Shown: in pieces, positions 48,730-58,818 of the stretch
Numbering within the stretch: position 1 is the stretch's first letter
Layout of the letters: each line of letters opens with the position of its first letter
From: Microcaldota archaeon
Lineage (GTDB): Archaea > Micrarchaeota > Micrarchaeia > Micrarchaeales > CABMGC01
Direction of reading: 5' to 3'
DNA length: 61,197 bases
Assembly (NCBI GenBank): GCA_021851065.1
Contig: JAJZJQ010000006.1
Coordinates: 1-61,197, forward strand
Notes under the pieces: model-generated
What the model was told of the DNA's origin: nothing
Seen by the model: only the letters and a program-made list of their open reading frames with translations
Database searches by the model: none
Made by a program: the position numbers and the translations under genes

Positions 48730-51700
48730 TCAGCGTGACATGGAAAACGCGCTTAGCCCTCCTGCGCACATGTTGCTCCAGTCCACTGCGAACTGGTAAG
48801 AGCCTTGGGGGAAAGACACAGTCACGAAGTTCGGTATGGATGGATTCGATACAAGTCCGTTCCATGCTTCCCCTGAGAATACCGAGCTCCATGCGCTGGA
48901 TGAGCCTTCAGGCCTGTAGAATGCCTCCATCTCATCGTCCGCAGCCTCCTGGAAAACATACGTGCCGCTAAGTGGCAGTGTAGTCACCGCGCTGTACACT
49001 GTGGTATTCTGCGCAGACCCGCCGCAGCCTACCTCGCTGTTTAGCAGGCCTAGCGAAGCTGGGAACGGGGATACGGGGATGCCGAAGTAGCTTGCTCGGT
49101 AAGAGCTTGTGCCAAAAGCCCACTGCTGGCTAGTGCCGCCTTCGATCCCAGAGGACCACGACCCGGATTCTGCTGACTGGTACGAGGTTACGAAATCAGT
49201 GGGGTTAGCCGACACCGCAGCGTACGATATGGATGGTATGCCTGAAGGCAGCTGCCACGCATTCACCGTCCACACCTCAGGCTGTACCGACTGCGCGCCA
49301 AAACCCATTGACTGCCATTCCCCGCTGGCAAGGGGCGACTGCCCAAGGTTTGCATTATACTGCGTATCAGGATTGAGAGGTGACGCATTCAAGCCAACAT
49401 ATTCGTATACTACCGAGTTTGCGGCTCCGCTGTTTCCATTTCCAGAATAATCCTGAGCACTGCCGTCAAGCGGCCACCATCCTGAAAGGCCTTTGCCGCT
49501 TACCGGGCCGCCGCTTATTCCCTCTTGGTACAGCTGGCTTACCTGCTGCGCAGAGAGCGCGCCGTCGTATGTCTGTATGTCGGCCAAAGAGCCATCAAAA
49601 AGGTACGGCGCCTGCGTAGCCCCATACAAAGAGCCTATATTGCCACCGATGGCAAAATCATTGGCGCCTGGGTTTGACTCTTCCTGCCCGGGCTGCGGCG
49701 GGGCTATGAAATTGCCGTTCACATAGAAGTCAACAACGCCAGATCCTCCAACTCCTGCGCCGGTCATTGTTATGGCAATGAAGTTCCAGCTGTTGAACGT
49801 AACTGCACCGCTGGATGAGCTTGCAGCATACCAATTGCCTGGCTCAGCAGAGTTCCAGGTGTTTAAGTTTATCTGGCCGCTGGGGGTCACATCTATGTAC
49901 ATGGTCACGTCCGGGATTCCCTCGCTATAGATCATGCCTATGCCTGAACCAGAGCTAAGGGGGTATACCCATCCAGATAATGTCCAGGTTGCCTTGTTAT
50001 TGAGGGGAGCTCCTCCGGTGCCGCTTATATAGCTGCCTTCTGCGTCGAAATACGCTGCAGTGGGTCCTACTGTCCCAAGCTGCATTGGCGAGCCCGAGAG
50101 GAAGATGTTTGGCATAGATGCATTAAGGCATACTGCATTGTAGCTGCACCCTCCTATTCCCGGGATTGGCGCATAAGAGCCCGACGCGCTTGCCGGGGAG
50201 GCACTGTCGAGCTGGTATCCCTGGGGCTGCACATAATTCACGTCCGTGGCTATAGCATTGTTTCCATTGCCGCTGTAGTCGTTCGTATTCCCGTCAAGCG
50301 GCCACCAGCCAGAGAGTATGCTGTTGGATATCGGGATATCCCCAATGCCCTGCTGGTATAGCGCATATATCTGCGAAGACGTCAGCGTAGCGCCATATAT
50401 CTGGACATTGGATATGCTGCCGTCGAAATACAGCTGCTGCTGGTCTGCCGGATCAAATCCTATGTAAAACGGGCTAGGCGAATTCAGCAAATGCTGCGAA
50501 TCCTGGCACGAGGACGACGGGGTTTCCCCATTAAGGTAGCACTGCGCATGCACTCCATTAACATACGCGGTGACTGTGCCTGTAGTGTAGTTGTACTGCG
50601 CGGCTACGAACTGCCAGGTGCCAGTCACAGCGGGCCCAAAGCAGTTGTCATAGGCCCCGTATATCACGAAATCGTAGAACCCATAGCATCCATTCACGGT
50701 GTTTGTAACTTTCAGCTCCCAGTTATTCGCCGAACTGCCTCCCTGCCCTATTATTCCGCGGTTGCCTACAACGTTGGAGGAATAAACCCATGCCGTAACC
50801 GTCAAGGCGCGCGTAGGCATCTGCATCGAGGCAACAGAAACCTGGCTTGTGGAGCCACCGAATGCCGCTACATTCCTGTTGTATCCTGTGAATGTGAACA
50901 TGCCGTACGCAGACCGGGCCTGCATGTCTCCAGCTGCCCGCTGCAGGTAGTCTGGCGCATAAGGCGAGGTGAAATATTTCTGCGATGACACTGCCCCCTG
51001 CAGCCCTGTTACATTGAGCACGGACAGTCCAGGGCCGTACAGCAGCACCCTCTGTCCGGTCTGCAAATATGCCTCTGTTCCACCTGTCGCCGAAGGGAAT
51101 ACAAGATACGGTATTGGGGGAGGAGTGGAAAGCTCCTGCGTTATGAGGCCGCCGTACTGGCTAAGCACATTGCAGCCATTTGAGGTTATGGCCTTTGCGT
51201 CTGGAGTCACAATTATCACTTGTCTACTGTACGGCGGCTCGTCCAGTGGCACAGGGACAGGCAGACCGCCGCACACTGTAGGGCTGTTTATGGTGTATAC
51301 CGTGCCATAAACAAAGCCGCTGGTATTGCCGTACTGCGCATAGCTGCTGCCTATGTTAGTGGCCAGCCCGTATGCGCTGCCAAACTTCACGGGCCGGTAT
51401 ACGCCCTGCTGCGCATAGAACAGGTCTGGGGTGCCGTTTATCGGCACCGAAACATTGACAGGTATGGTGTAGGAATAGAATCCTGTGGAGGTATTGACAG
51501 TGAGGCTCTCGGTGTAACGTATGTCTATCGAATACGGATTCTGCTGCGATACAACCGGCTTAGTCTCCTGGATGCTAACCTGGCGCGATCCTGTGGCTGT
51601 TGCAGAAATTATCATGGAATTGTACGCTGTAAGCGTGGAGCCGGACATATACGATGCTATGGTGTCTGCAGCTGCAGAGCCCGGCGGCACATTTGGGAGA

Positions 51701-52029
51701 GTGCCGTTGACTATAAGGTACTGCAGGTACATGCTTGCGTTTGATATGAAATTCGAGCCTCTGAGCGACGGATCCATCTCGTATTTTGCAAGCGCTGCGA
51801 TTGCAGCCATTCCGCTGCCGTATGCGAACGGGGCAGCTCCATTCTGCACTATTGCCGCATAGCTGCCTGTGCTTGATGACACTACAGATCCCTGCGCTAT
51901 GCTGTCATATCCTATGTTTATGGCTACAAAAACGGCAAGAGAGACTACCATCAGGAGAACGAACATAAGCACGGCTATGGACATGAGCTGGGCCTTCGTG
52001 CCCCCTTCAATAAATCTGCGCCATCTCAC
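48730..52029 (-). CDS. Giant pilin-like surface protein with LamG modules (1099 residues)
   Basis: Last gene of the operon. The N-terminus is a short basic stretch (RWRRFIEGGTKAQ) then a transmembrane segment (LMSIAVLMFVLLMVVSLAVFVAINIG, about 17-42) like archaeal pilin or flagellin hydrophobic cores. A helical region follows, then a beta-rich body with at least two LamG (concanavalin-like) modules, recognised by WWPLDGNTNDYSGNG and WWPLDGSAQDYSGNG. A final C-terminal module begins around GGTSQQWAFGTSSYRASYFGIPV. It likely stands on the outer membrane face and binds sugars. The start is a GTG at 52029 overlapping the upstream stop as GTGA; frames from 52065 are less likely. Confidence 0.7.
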   Translation of the reverse strand: MRWRRFIEGGTKAQLMSIAVLMFVLLMVVSLAVFVAINIGYDSIAQGSVVSSSTGSYAAIVQNGAAPFAYGSGMAAIAALAKYEMDPSLRGSNFISNASMYLQYLIVNGTLPNVPPGSAAADTIASYMSGSTLTAYNSMIISATATGSRQVSIQETKPVVSQQNPYSIDIRYTESLTVNTSTGFYSYTIPVNVSVPINGTPDLFYAQQGVYRPVKFGSAYGLATNIGSSYAQYGNTSGFVYGTVYTINSPTVCGGLPVPVPLDEPPYSRQVIIVTPDAKAITSNGCNVLSQYGGLITQELSTPPPIPYLVFPSATGGTEAYLQTGQRVLLYGPGLSVLNVTGLQGAVSSQKYFTSPYAPDYLQRAAGDMQARSAYGMFTFTGYNRNVAAFGGSTSQVSVASMQMPTRALTVTAWVYSSNVVGNRGIIGQGGSSANNWELKVTNTVNGCYGFYDFVIYGAYDNCFGPAVTGTWQFVAAQYNYTTGTVTAYVNGVHAQCYLNGETPSSSCQDSQHLLNSPSPFYIGFDPADQQQLYFDGSISNVQIYGATLTSSQIYALYQQGIGDIPISNSILSGWWPLDGNTNDYSGNGNNAIATDVNYVQPQGYQLDSASPASASGSYAPIPGIGGCSYNAVCLNASMPNIFLSGSPMQLGTVGPTAAYFDAEGSYISGTGGAPLNNKATWTLSGWVYPLSSGSGIGMIYSEGIPDVTMYIDVTPSGQINLNTWNSAEPGNWYAASSSSGAVTFNSWNFIAITMTGAGVGGSGVVDFYVNGNFIAPPQPGQEESNPGANDFAIGGNIGSLYGATQAPYLFDGSLADIQTYDGALSAQQVSQLYQEGISGGPVSGKGLSGWWPLDGSAQDYSGNGNSGAANSVVYEYVGLNASPLNPDTQYNANLGQSPLASGEWQSMGFGAQSVQPEVWTVNAWQLPSGIPSISYAAVSANPTDFVTSYQSAESGSWSSGIEGGTSQQWAFGTSSYRASYFGIPVSPFPASLGLLNSEVGCGGSAQNTTVYSAVTTLPLSGTYVFQEAADDEMEAFYRPEGSSSAWSSVFSGEAWNGLVSNPSIPNFVTVSFPQGSYQFAVDWSNMCAGGLSAFSMSR

Positions 52030-54356
52030 CTCCAAGAGTATGCACCAATGCTGTAACCTTTCCATGTGCCTGTAGTGTAATTGAGTATCGCCGTGGGAGC
52101 CGACTGCGCGCTTATGGAGTATGCATTAAGCGACGCGCTGGAATTGTACGAGACCTTCACGGCCATCACATTTCCTACTGGGAATGCCGCAGAGTACTGC
52201 TGTGCGTAGTTGTTTGTGTTGCCCTCTAGCGGCAGCCACTGCAAAAGATGCTGCCTTGACAAGGGTTGCCCGGATATGCCTTCCCTGTACAATATGCCTA
52301 TCTGCCCTTGCGTGAGCGATGAGTTGTACAGCTGCACGTTAACTACATTGCCATTGAAGTATGTGTCCCATGCCCCTATTATGCCTGTATCAAGGCCCAT
52401 GCATCCTACGTTCTGCTGCACAGGGGTGGGGTAATTATTGTTGTTTATGTAAGCAGTAGGTATTCCCTGGGTCACTGTTATCGCAGTGAATGTCCAGTTG
52501 TCAATGAAATTGCCGTTTTCTGACCACTGCGCGGTTCCCTTCGAACTTCTCGCCTCGAATCTTACGTTGCCGTCATCTGACTCTATGTCAAGCCAATTCC
52601 CTGGCACCATGGAGAAGTACGAGGCCACGCCTCCCCTAACGCCTCCGGGCATGCCCAGATCGTATGACCAGGCGGACAGTGTGAAATTGCAAGAGGTCCA
52701 CTGCGGCTGTACCGTCGGCGCCACCAGGTAGCTGTTGCTAAACAGCGTGGCATACATGAGCGGTCTGTTGTTTGCTATTATCGTGTAGTTGGAGTTGCCT
52801 CCAAGGGTTCCAAGGAGATACTGGGCACAGCTGCCCTGTCCGTTCATATAAAGCGTTGCTGCCGCAGCAAGCACAGAATCGCCCAGGTTTGCCGGGCACG
52901 ATCCAAATGCCATAAGGTGCGAGCCCTCACTCACAAATAGCATGCCGTACGCCAGCGCCATATACGGGTTAAGCGAGCCCAGATTCGGCAGGCTGCTTGG
53001 ATAAACGCTGCTGCTGACCTGGCTATGCAGGTAATTTAGGTATATGTTCTGCCCCTGCCCATATGGCATCAGCACACTTGCGCTCACTGCCCCTGTCGTA
53101 AGGTTCTGGGCAGTCAGATTCGAAATCCCCCACAATGCATATGCGTCTTGCGATGACATCACAGGGGTCCTGTTATACGGGGTTCCACCGTAGGAATAGG
53201 GGTCCATATACGAAGACCACAATACATTCCCGGTCTGGTTATAGTCAAATATGCTACTGCCGCTCTGTGCAACTATGCCGCCTTTGTAGATTGACACGCC
53301 AGTTGCAGCGCCTCCTACTGTACCAAAAGTCAATATGTTGCCTCCCAAGGAAAGCAGATAGACGTCGGTACCGTCGCCTACCGCGATTATATTGCCATAG
53401 GTGGATATGCCTGAAGGATCCTGCGCCATATCTACCGACCATATCGTGCCTGCAGCATACGTGCTGTTGTATATTGGGGTATAGAGCGATACGCTTGGGT
53501 TGCTTTTAGGAAGCGCCTGTCCGGCTTGGGCTCCAACTATGTCTCCTCCTGCATTTGCTACGTATCCTATCCACGATGTTGCCGAGCCCGATATGCCTAT
53601 GGTGGTGCCGTTGTTAGGGTATACTGCATAGAGCGCATGGCCATTGATGAACGGGCCTACATCGTGGCCGTAAGTACCGACCAGAAGTTTTCCATTCAGG
53701 ATGGACAGAAGCGTAGGATAATCATTTACGTTTGGCTCGCTCACAGGCCCTACGCCCGTAGGCCACAGAAGTCCAACCGACCATTCTACTGCTCCGTTAC
53801 GCGCGTTAAGTGCAGTCAGGTTTGCTACCGTTGCGTATATGAGCATGCCCCCATAGACGAGCTGATCAGTCACGGCAGGCTGGTAGCCTGCGGAGCTGTA
53901 GTATATTCCATTAGGCGGCGCATAAGACGTCCACAATATATTTCCGGTTGTGGCATTTGCGGCATATATCTCATTGCCTGCTGCAAAATAAACATTGCCG
54001 TAATCCGCAACAATCGTCCCGTTATTGATCAATCCGACTGCGTTTACGGTGTATGCCAGCGTTAGGGACTGCGGCCCTGCAGGATTGCCTGCGTTGTTGT
54101 ACTCGTTCTTCAGCCTCATATCCCATGTCTGGTTAGATGCGCTTCCCTGCCGTATCATGGACTGTACCAGGGGCTGCTGTGAGAGCGACGAGAGTGCTGT
54201 GGCTTCAAGGTTGCTGACCAGGTTGCTTGCAGAGGTGTACTGGACCGCAAAGGAGAGCTGCGGCGCATACACGAAATATACCAGCAGGGCTATGCCTGAT
54301 GCCGCTATAAGCAGAGCGAATATCGCGTCAAGGGTAAATACTATGGCCTTCGTCAT
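52026..54356 (-). CDS. Giant pilin-like surface protein with PQQ-type propeller and LamG module (776 residues)
   Basis: The N-terminus MTKAIVFTLDAIFALLIAASGIALLVYFVY is a pilin-like hydrophobic segment. The middle has PQQ/pyrrolo-quinoline-like propeller repeats (GNILWTSYAPPNG, GAVEWSVGLLWP, GNVLWSSYMDP, LTAQNLTTGAVSAS). The C-terminal third is a LamG module ending in WLPLEGNTNNYAQ. There are many N-x-S/T sequons. Start 54356 is chosen because it overlaps the upstream stop codon as ATGA. The propeller-lectin combination on a pilin-like stem implies a role at the cell surface. Confidence 0.72.
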   Translation of the reverse strand: MTKAIVFTLDAIFALLIAASGIALLVYFVYAPQLSFAVQYTSASNLVSNLEATALSSLSQQPLVQSMIRQGSASNQTWDMRLKNEYNNAGNPAGPQSLTLAYTVNAVGLINNGTIVADYGNVYFAAGNEIYAANATTGNILWTSYAPPNGIYYSSAGYQPAVTDQLVYGGMLIYATVANLTALNARNGAVEWSVGLLWPTGVGPVSEPNVNDYPTLLSILNGKLLVGTYGHDVGPFINGHALYAVYPNNGTTIGISGSATSWIGYVANAGGDIVGAQAGQALPKSNPSVSLYTPIYNSTYAAGTIWSVDMAQDPSGISTYGNIIAVGDGTDVYLLSLGGNILTFGTVGGAATGVSIYKGGIVAQSGSSIFDYNQTGNVLWSSYMDPYSYGGTPYNRTPVMSSQDAYALWGISNLTAQNLTTGAVSASVLMPYGQGQNIYLNYLHSQVSSSVYPSSLPNLGSLNPYMALAYGMLFVSEGSHLMAFGSCPANLGDSVLAAAATLYMNGQGSCAQYLLGTLGGNSNYTIIANNRPLMYATLFSNSYLVAPTVQPQWTSCNFTLSAWSYDLGMPGGVRGGVASYFSMVPGNWLDIESDDGNVRFEARSSKGTAQWSENGNFIDNWTFTAITVTQGIPTAYINNNNYPTPVQQNVGCMGLDTGIIGAWDTYFNGNVVNVQLYNSSLTQGQIGILYREGISGQPLSRQHLLQWLPLEGNTNNYAQQYSAAFPVGNVMAVKVSYNSSASLNAYSISAQSAPTAILNYTTGTWKGYSIGAYSWR

Positions 54357-54889
54357 CCCACCCCGGCTGTGGTATTGGACCACACTTCTATCTCCATGCT
54401 TGCGGCAGCTCCGTTGTCAAGCACAACAGGCACCACAGCATACTGCACCGCAGTGGAGTTGCCTGCTGCAGGGTCTGCTCCCATGCTTATATTGAACTGC
54501 CCTGGGGAATCTATCACTATGTGGTAGTCGTAGCTCACTCCAAGAAGCTGCTTTGTGGCCTGGTAGTTGTAGTTCGACATGGCCATTAGCGCCATAGCCT
54601 TGTCAACGGATATGGTTCCTGCTGACCCGCTTCCAAGACCTATTGTAACATTAGACCACGTGGCCACCGAATTCACTCCTACTGCGTTATTCCAGTTGTT
54701 CGGTATGCCCTGCCCCTGCAGGCTCTGCACCAGGTTATTGAGCTCTAGCTGCATGAGCCCTGTGCCAAGCCCGTATGTAAGCTCATACTGGCTGCTCATG
54801 CTGTTCCACACAATGCTAAGCAGCGAGATGGCTACAGTGAAGATTATGAGCGAGAATATCATGTCTATTGACCAGAACTGCAGCTTCAT
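54353..54889 (-). CDS. Small pilin-like protein (178 residues)
   Basis: The N-terminus MKLQFWSIDMIFSLIIFTVAISLLSIVWNSMSS is a pilin-like helix with a short polar head. It is followed by an Asn-rich loop and a beta-like C-terminus (YHIVIDSPGQFNISMGADPAAGNSTAVQYAVVPVVLDNGAAASMEIEVWS). It lies between two giant genes, overlapping both as ATGA at each end (54353-54356 and 54886-54889). It is similar in size to minor pilins. A prepilin peptidase site is not obvious. Confidence 0.62.
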   Translation of the reverse strand: MKLQFWSIDMIFSLIIFTVAISLLSIVWNSMSSQYELTYGLGTGLMQLELNNLVQSLQGQGIPNNWNNAVGVNSVATWSNVTIGLGSGSAGTISVDKAMALMAMSNYNYQATKQLLGVSYDYHIVIDSPGQFNISMGADPAAGNSTAVQYAVVPVVLDNGAAASMEIEVWSNTTAGVG

Positions 54890-57800
54890 GGATTCACCCC
54901 AAGCGCAGCGCTCTCAGACACATAGGGGGGCATTCCTGCGCTGTATAGCTGCTCTATCTGCTGCGGCGATAGGGCGGTGCCGTATATCTGCACGTCGGCT
55001 ATTGTGCCGTTGAAGAAATTGAGGTAAGATCCCGGCACTCCGGACCAGGATCCTATTGTTGTTGGCATTGACGACGCAATGCGCGTGCCGGCCATGGGTC
55101 CGTTATAGCTGAGCACTCCGTTTATGTACATCTTCGCCGTAGTCCCATCCCATGTGCCTGCCACAAAGGACCAGCTGTCAAGCGGAACATTTGCTGCAGT
55201 CAGGGGTTCTATCCAGCCGCTGCTAAACGACTGCCCGAATGCCAGCTGAGAATTTCCTTTGGTGTATGTACATCCGGATTCTCCGGGCTGGCAGCCGATA
55301 GCCAGCTCGTATCCTCCACTGCTGCCGGATCCCTGTCCAACGATATCGAGCCTGTTTACAGAACCTGCGTTGCCAAGGTTCGACATGCTCACAGGATACA
55401 CCCACGCAGCAAGCGTTATCGGGCCAGTATCCTGCACTCCGTTAGCCACTACGACATTGCCTCCTGCTCCGTTGAAATACATCCCGTATCCGGAAAGCGA
55501 GGGCGTGGCCTTGGGTACGCCCAGATCGGCCTGGTAATACTCGACATTGTATGCCTTGGTCTGAACGCCTCCATTTCCGTAGTTGTTGGAATTCCCGTCA
55601 AGCGGCATCCATGCCGCCAGGGAGCTGTTTATTATTGGCGCAGATCCAAGGCCTGCGCCATATATGGATTGGAGCTGTACCGGCGTCAGCGCAGCGCTGT
55701 ATATCTGCACGTCAGAGACCATGCCTGGGAACATGTCCGTATATGCTGTACTAGACGGCCCCGACGAGCCTATCGAATAGGGGAACGCACCTTGCCTCCA
55801 TGTTGTGTCAGGGCTGCACTGCTGCAGCACTGCATTCAAATAGAAGCACAGGGCCGTCTCGTTATAGGTTGCCTGGACAAGGTACCATGTGCCTGGCAGA
55901 TACGGCGAATTTGCGCATGCTGCTGTGTACGCGCCGTTGTTTCCCTGGCCGAAGGTCCAGGCGCCAAACGTGTTAAGGCCGCAGATCTGGTTGGCTCCTA
56001 TGTAATTATCCCAGTTCTGCCATCCGCTGCCTACTACCGCATCCCTGTACCATGTGTCGGACTGCACATTGGGGGTGCTTGGCATGTTCACCCATGCCGA
56101 GAGGGTGAAACTGTTTGTGGCTGCAATCACGGAGTTTATTCCTGGTATGACTACGTTACTGTCGTAGCCGTCAAAGCTTCCTGCAAGGACCTGCACGCTT
56201 TTGTACTGCGGTGCGCTGTATGGCGCAGGCGCAACCCCCCCGAAAGCCGTAGCATTGTATCCGTTTCCGCTGTAGTCGTTCGTATTCCCGTCAAGCGGCC
56301 ACCATCCAACCAGCCCTGATGGCAATGGGGCTCCTCCTATGCCCTGCTGGTATATGCTCATTATCTGGCCCTGCGTCAGCGCAGCTCCATATATCTGCAC
56401 GTTTGCCATGCTCCCGTTGAAGTGATTGTTGTTGAACTGGCTGTTCCATGCCTGGTGATAGCCTATCTCAGCTCCTCCAAGGCCCGTAACAGGGGAGACG
56501 GCGCTGCCCTCAGTATACGTCTTTAGCGCGGCAGGTACGCCATCTATGTACACGTTGAAATCAGAAGGCACAATGCTGCTGCCGGCTGCCGAATTGAATG
56601 TGCATGCTACGAAATGCCATTTCCCATCGTCTACCATCGAGATTGTATGGCCCCCTATCCAGACGTTGTTGCTGTCAACCCCGCAGTTCACTGTGCCAGG
56701 GCTTGCGCCCTGGCCCCCATTGAAACCTATCTCAAGTGTTATGCTGTCTCCAGGACCGCTTCCCCTATCCTGCACTATGGGGTTTGACCCATGCGACGAT
56801 GTCTTTATCCATGCTGCGATCGTGTAAGATGTCACGGCGCTCTGCAGGTACGGCGTGCCTATATAGCCGCTTTGACCATCGAGCAATGTGACGTATTTTG
56901 GCGCTGCCCATGATACGCCGAGCACGTTCCCGTTATGCATTCCGTTTCCGATCGCATCGTGCACAACCGCTCCCTGACGTTCGTTCATGGGCCACCATCC
57001 CAAGAGGTACTGCGCAGTCGATGAGTTTCCGTTGAATGCGGTGATCCCGACATCAGAAACTCCGCTTTCATTCTGCTGCGTGATGAATGCGGTGCTCAGG
57101 CCGTTGGCGTCAGTCACAGAGTATGGCAGCACACTGTTTGTAGACACGCTCCCTATGCTTGCCGAATACGATACCATGTAGCCCGCAGCCGGGATGGCAG
57201 TGCTATTGGTTACGATGGAAGATATTTGCGCAACTCCCTTGAACAAACCCTCGCCCTCCTGGGCAAGATTGTATCCGTTTCCGCTGTAGTCGTTCGTATT
57301 CCCGTCAAGCGGCCACCATCCAACCAGCGCGCTGCTTGTGACCGGGTGCCCGGCTATGCCTGCGTCTACCAGCGAATTGACCTGCTGCGCGGTTAGTACA
57401 GTGCTGTACACCTGTACGTTGGATATCAGTCCGTTGAACGGCCCGCTTCCTGAAGTCGCAGAGCTTGGGGCTCCTATGGTCATGGAGCTTGCCTGCGAGC
57501 CTATGAGGCCTGAGGCATAGCATCCCGCGATAACATTTCCGTTTATGTACAGGTACAGGTTGGAGCCATCAAAGGTGAACACAACTGATGTCCAGGTGCC
57601 CGGGGCCACTGTTGCATGGCTGGTGCAGCTTCCTCCGTTGCTTGTGCCTGCTGTGACCTTGTCTGACGAGTACTGTATGTAGTTGGTATCAGAGCCGGAA
57701 CCTCCCTCGTCATATGCTATCTGGCCGGAGCCTTGTCCCTGTGCCGGGTCTATCCACATAGACACAGTCTGCACGCTGCTAAGGCTGTTCCATGGGTAGA

Positions 57801-58347
57801 GATAAAGGCGCGATGTAGCCCCGCCAAACATCATGGCGCCTGTGCTGCTCTCGTATGCAGAGAGCTGGGCTGGCAGTGCCTGGGATGATGGGCAGGAATA
57901 GTCTATGCAGACTGTTCCAAAAGAGTTCTGAAGGGTTATCGTACCGCTGCTTTGCGAAGTAGGTATGTTATAAGACTGCCCGCTCTGAGAAAGGTACATG
58001 GGGTTTGACGCTATGCCGTATGAGGTGGCCGAGGAATACGCGCTTATGACCTGGCCGAACGTATTTGTAGCCACCATCACCTCCCCCGATTTCGTTATCG
58101 ACAGGTTGTACTGCAGCAAGCTGAGGGAACCCGGCAGCCTTATCGTAGCGTTGTATCCGTTCCCGGCATATGTTGCCGCGGTTATGCTGGAAGCTATCTC
58201 CTGGGCTATGACCTGAAGCTCTGAGAATGCCTGCTGGTTGGATGCCTGTATGCGCTGCTTGCTTACCGAGTAGAAGACAACTGTGAATGCAAGGAAGACG
58301 AAGATGAACACCATCAGGTAATCGAACGCTATCTGCAGCCTTGACAA
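54886..58347 (-). CDS. Giant pilin-like surface protein with several LamG modules (1153 residues)
   Basis: The N-terminus (SRLQIAFDYLMVFIFVFLAFTVVFYSVSKQRIQASNQQAFSELQVIAQEI) is a classic pilin-type core, a hydrophobic helix followed by an amphipathic helix. The body holds at least four LamG modules, recognised by WWPLDGNTNDYSGNGYN (twice), WWPMNERQGAVVHDAIGNGMHNG and WMPLDGNSNNYGNGG, and by AWVxxSS-like and GxxFNGxxxxVQIYxxALTxxQ signatures. Each LamG could bind glycans. The start is TTG at 58347, immediately after the upstream stop codon. It contains a 61-bp exact internal repeat. Confidence 0.72.
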   Translation of the reverse strand: MSRLQIAFDYLMVFIFVFLAFTVVFYSVSKQRIQASNQQAFSELQVIAQEIASSITAATYAGNGYNATIRLPGSLSLLQYNLSITKSGEVMVATNTFGQVISAYSSATSYGIASNPMYLSQSGQSYNIPTSQSSGTITLQNSFGTVCIDYSCPSSQALPAQLSAYESSTGAMMFGGATSRLYLYPWNSLSSVQTVSMWIDPAQGQGSGQIAYDEGGSGSDTNYIQYSSDKVTAGTSNGGSCTSHATVAPGTWTSVVFTFDGSNLYLYINGNVIAGCYASGLIGSQASSMTIGAPSSATSGSGPFNGLISNVQVYSTVLTAQQVNSLVDAGIAGHPVTSSALVGWWPLDGNTNDYSGNGYNLAQEGEGLFKGVAQISSIVTNSTAIPAAGYMVSYSASIGSVSTNSVLPYSVTDANGLSTAFITQQNESGVSDVGITAFNGNSSTAQYLLGWWPMNERQGAVVHDAIGNGMHNGNVLGVSWAAPKYVTLLDGQSGYIGTPYLQSAVTSYTIAAWIKTSSHGSNPIVQDRGSGPGDSITLEIGFNGGQGASPGTVNCGVDSNNVWIGGHTISMVDDGKWHFVACTFNSAAGSSIVPSDFNVYIDGVPAALKTYTEGSAVSPVTGLGGAEIGYHQAWNSQFNNNHFNGSMANVQIYGAALTQGQIMSIYQQGIGGAPLPSGLVGWWPLDGNTNDYSGNGYNATAFGGVAPAPYSAPQYKSVQVLAGSFDGYDSNVVIPGINSVIAATNSFTLSAWVNMPSTPNVQSDTWYRDAVVGSGWQNWDNYIGANQICGLNTFGAWTFGQGNNGAYTAACANSPYLPGTWYLVQATYNETALCFYLNAVLQQCSPDTTWRQGAFPYSIGSSGPSSTAYTDMFPGMVSDVQIYSAALTPVQLQSIYGAGLGSAPIINSSLAAWMPLDGNSNNYGNGGVQTKAYNVEYYQADLGVPKATPSLSGYGMYFNGAGGNVVVANGVQDTGPITLAAWVYPVSMSNLGNAGSVNRLDIVGQGSGSSGGYELAIGCQPGESGCTYTKGNSQLAFGQSFSSGWIEPLTAANVPLDSWSFVAGTWDGTTAKMYINGVLSYNGPMAGTRIASSMPTTIGSWSGVPGSYLNFFNGTIADVQIYGTALSPQQIEQLYSAGMPPYVSESAALGVNP
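56254..57328. repeat. 61-bp exact repeats between LamG modules
   Basis: The same 61 bases occur at 56254-56314 and 57268-57328 within one gene, covering the WWPLDGNTNDYSGNGYN segment. A 37-bp part recurs at 50271-50307 in the 1,099-residue gene. Exact identity, with diverged flanking DNA, points to recent homologous exchange among module starts. Confidence 0.8.
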
Positions 58348-58818
58348 CTACACCACCGGTTCCATGTATACGCACTCCTGGCTTGGGTTGCTCGGGCATA
58401 TCGACTGCGCACTGACATTCACAAGGTACGTGCCCTGGCTTGCGAGCCCGCCTAAGTTGCCGCTTACGTTTACCGGGGTATACACTCCCACATCGCTCGT
58501 GTTGGTCGCAGACACTATCTCAAATATTATCTCATGGCCCACTCCGCCTATTATGTTCCCAACGAATATGTTCGTCACCCCTGGGGGCACTGTCACCTCC
58601 ACATACTGCTTTGCAGGGGGGCCTTCGCTTCCAACTAGCGTTGCTGCGCTGGACAGCTTGCTTGCGGCCTGCTGCGACTCTATCCCGGAGAGCGATATGT
58701 TGGCGCTAGATACCTGTATGTATGCAAGCGTAGCTACTGGCAGGAGAACTGCAAGTCCAAATGAGAGCGTTATCAGCAGCTCAAGGCTTGCCTGTCCTTT
58801 TGTGCGTGCATTGCCCAT
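58348..58818 (-). CDS. Class III signal peptide pilin-like protein (156 residues)
   Basis: The N-terminus MGNARTKGQASLELLITLSFGLAVLLPVATLAYIQV contains KGQASLELL, the class III (archaeal, EppA-processed) prepilin signal with the glutamine at the mature start and the hydrophobic helix after the cleavage site. The rest is beta-rich with N-x-S/T sequons (NISL, NVSG, NVSA). Such proteins assemble into type IV-like pili. The start at 58818 overlaps the CBS stop by one base. It is the only member of the operon with a canonical class III motif. Confidence 0.8.
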   Translation of the reverse strand: MGNARTKGQASLELLITLSFGLAVLLPVATLAYIQVSSANISLSGIESQQAASKLSSAATLVGSEGPPAKQYVEVTVPPGVTNIFVGNIIGGVGHEIIFEIVSATNTSDVGVYTPVNVSGNLGGLASQGTYLVNVSAQSICPSNPSQECVYMEPVV

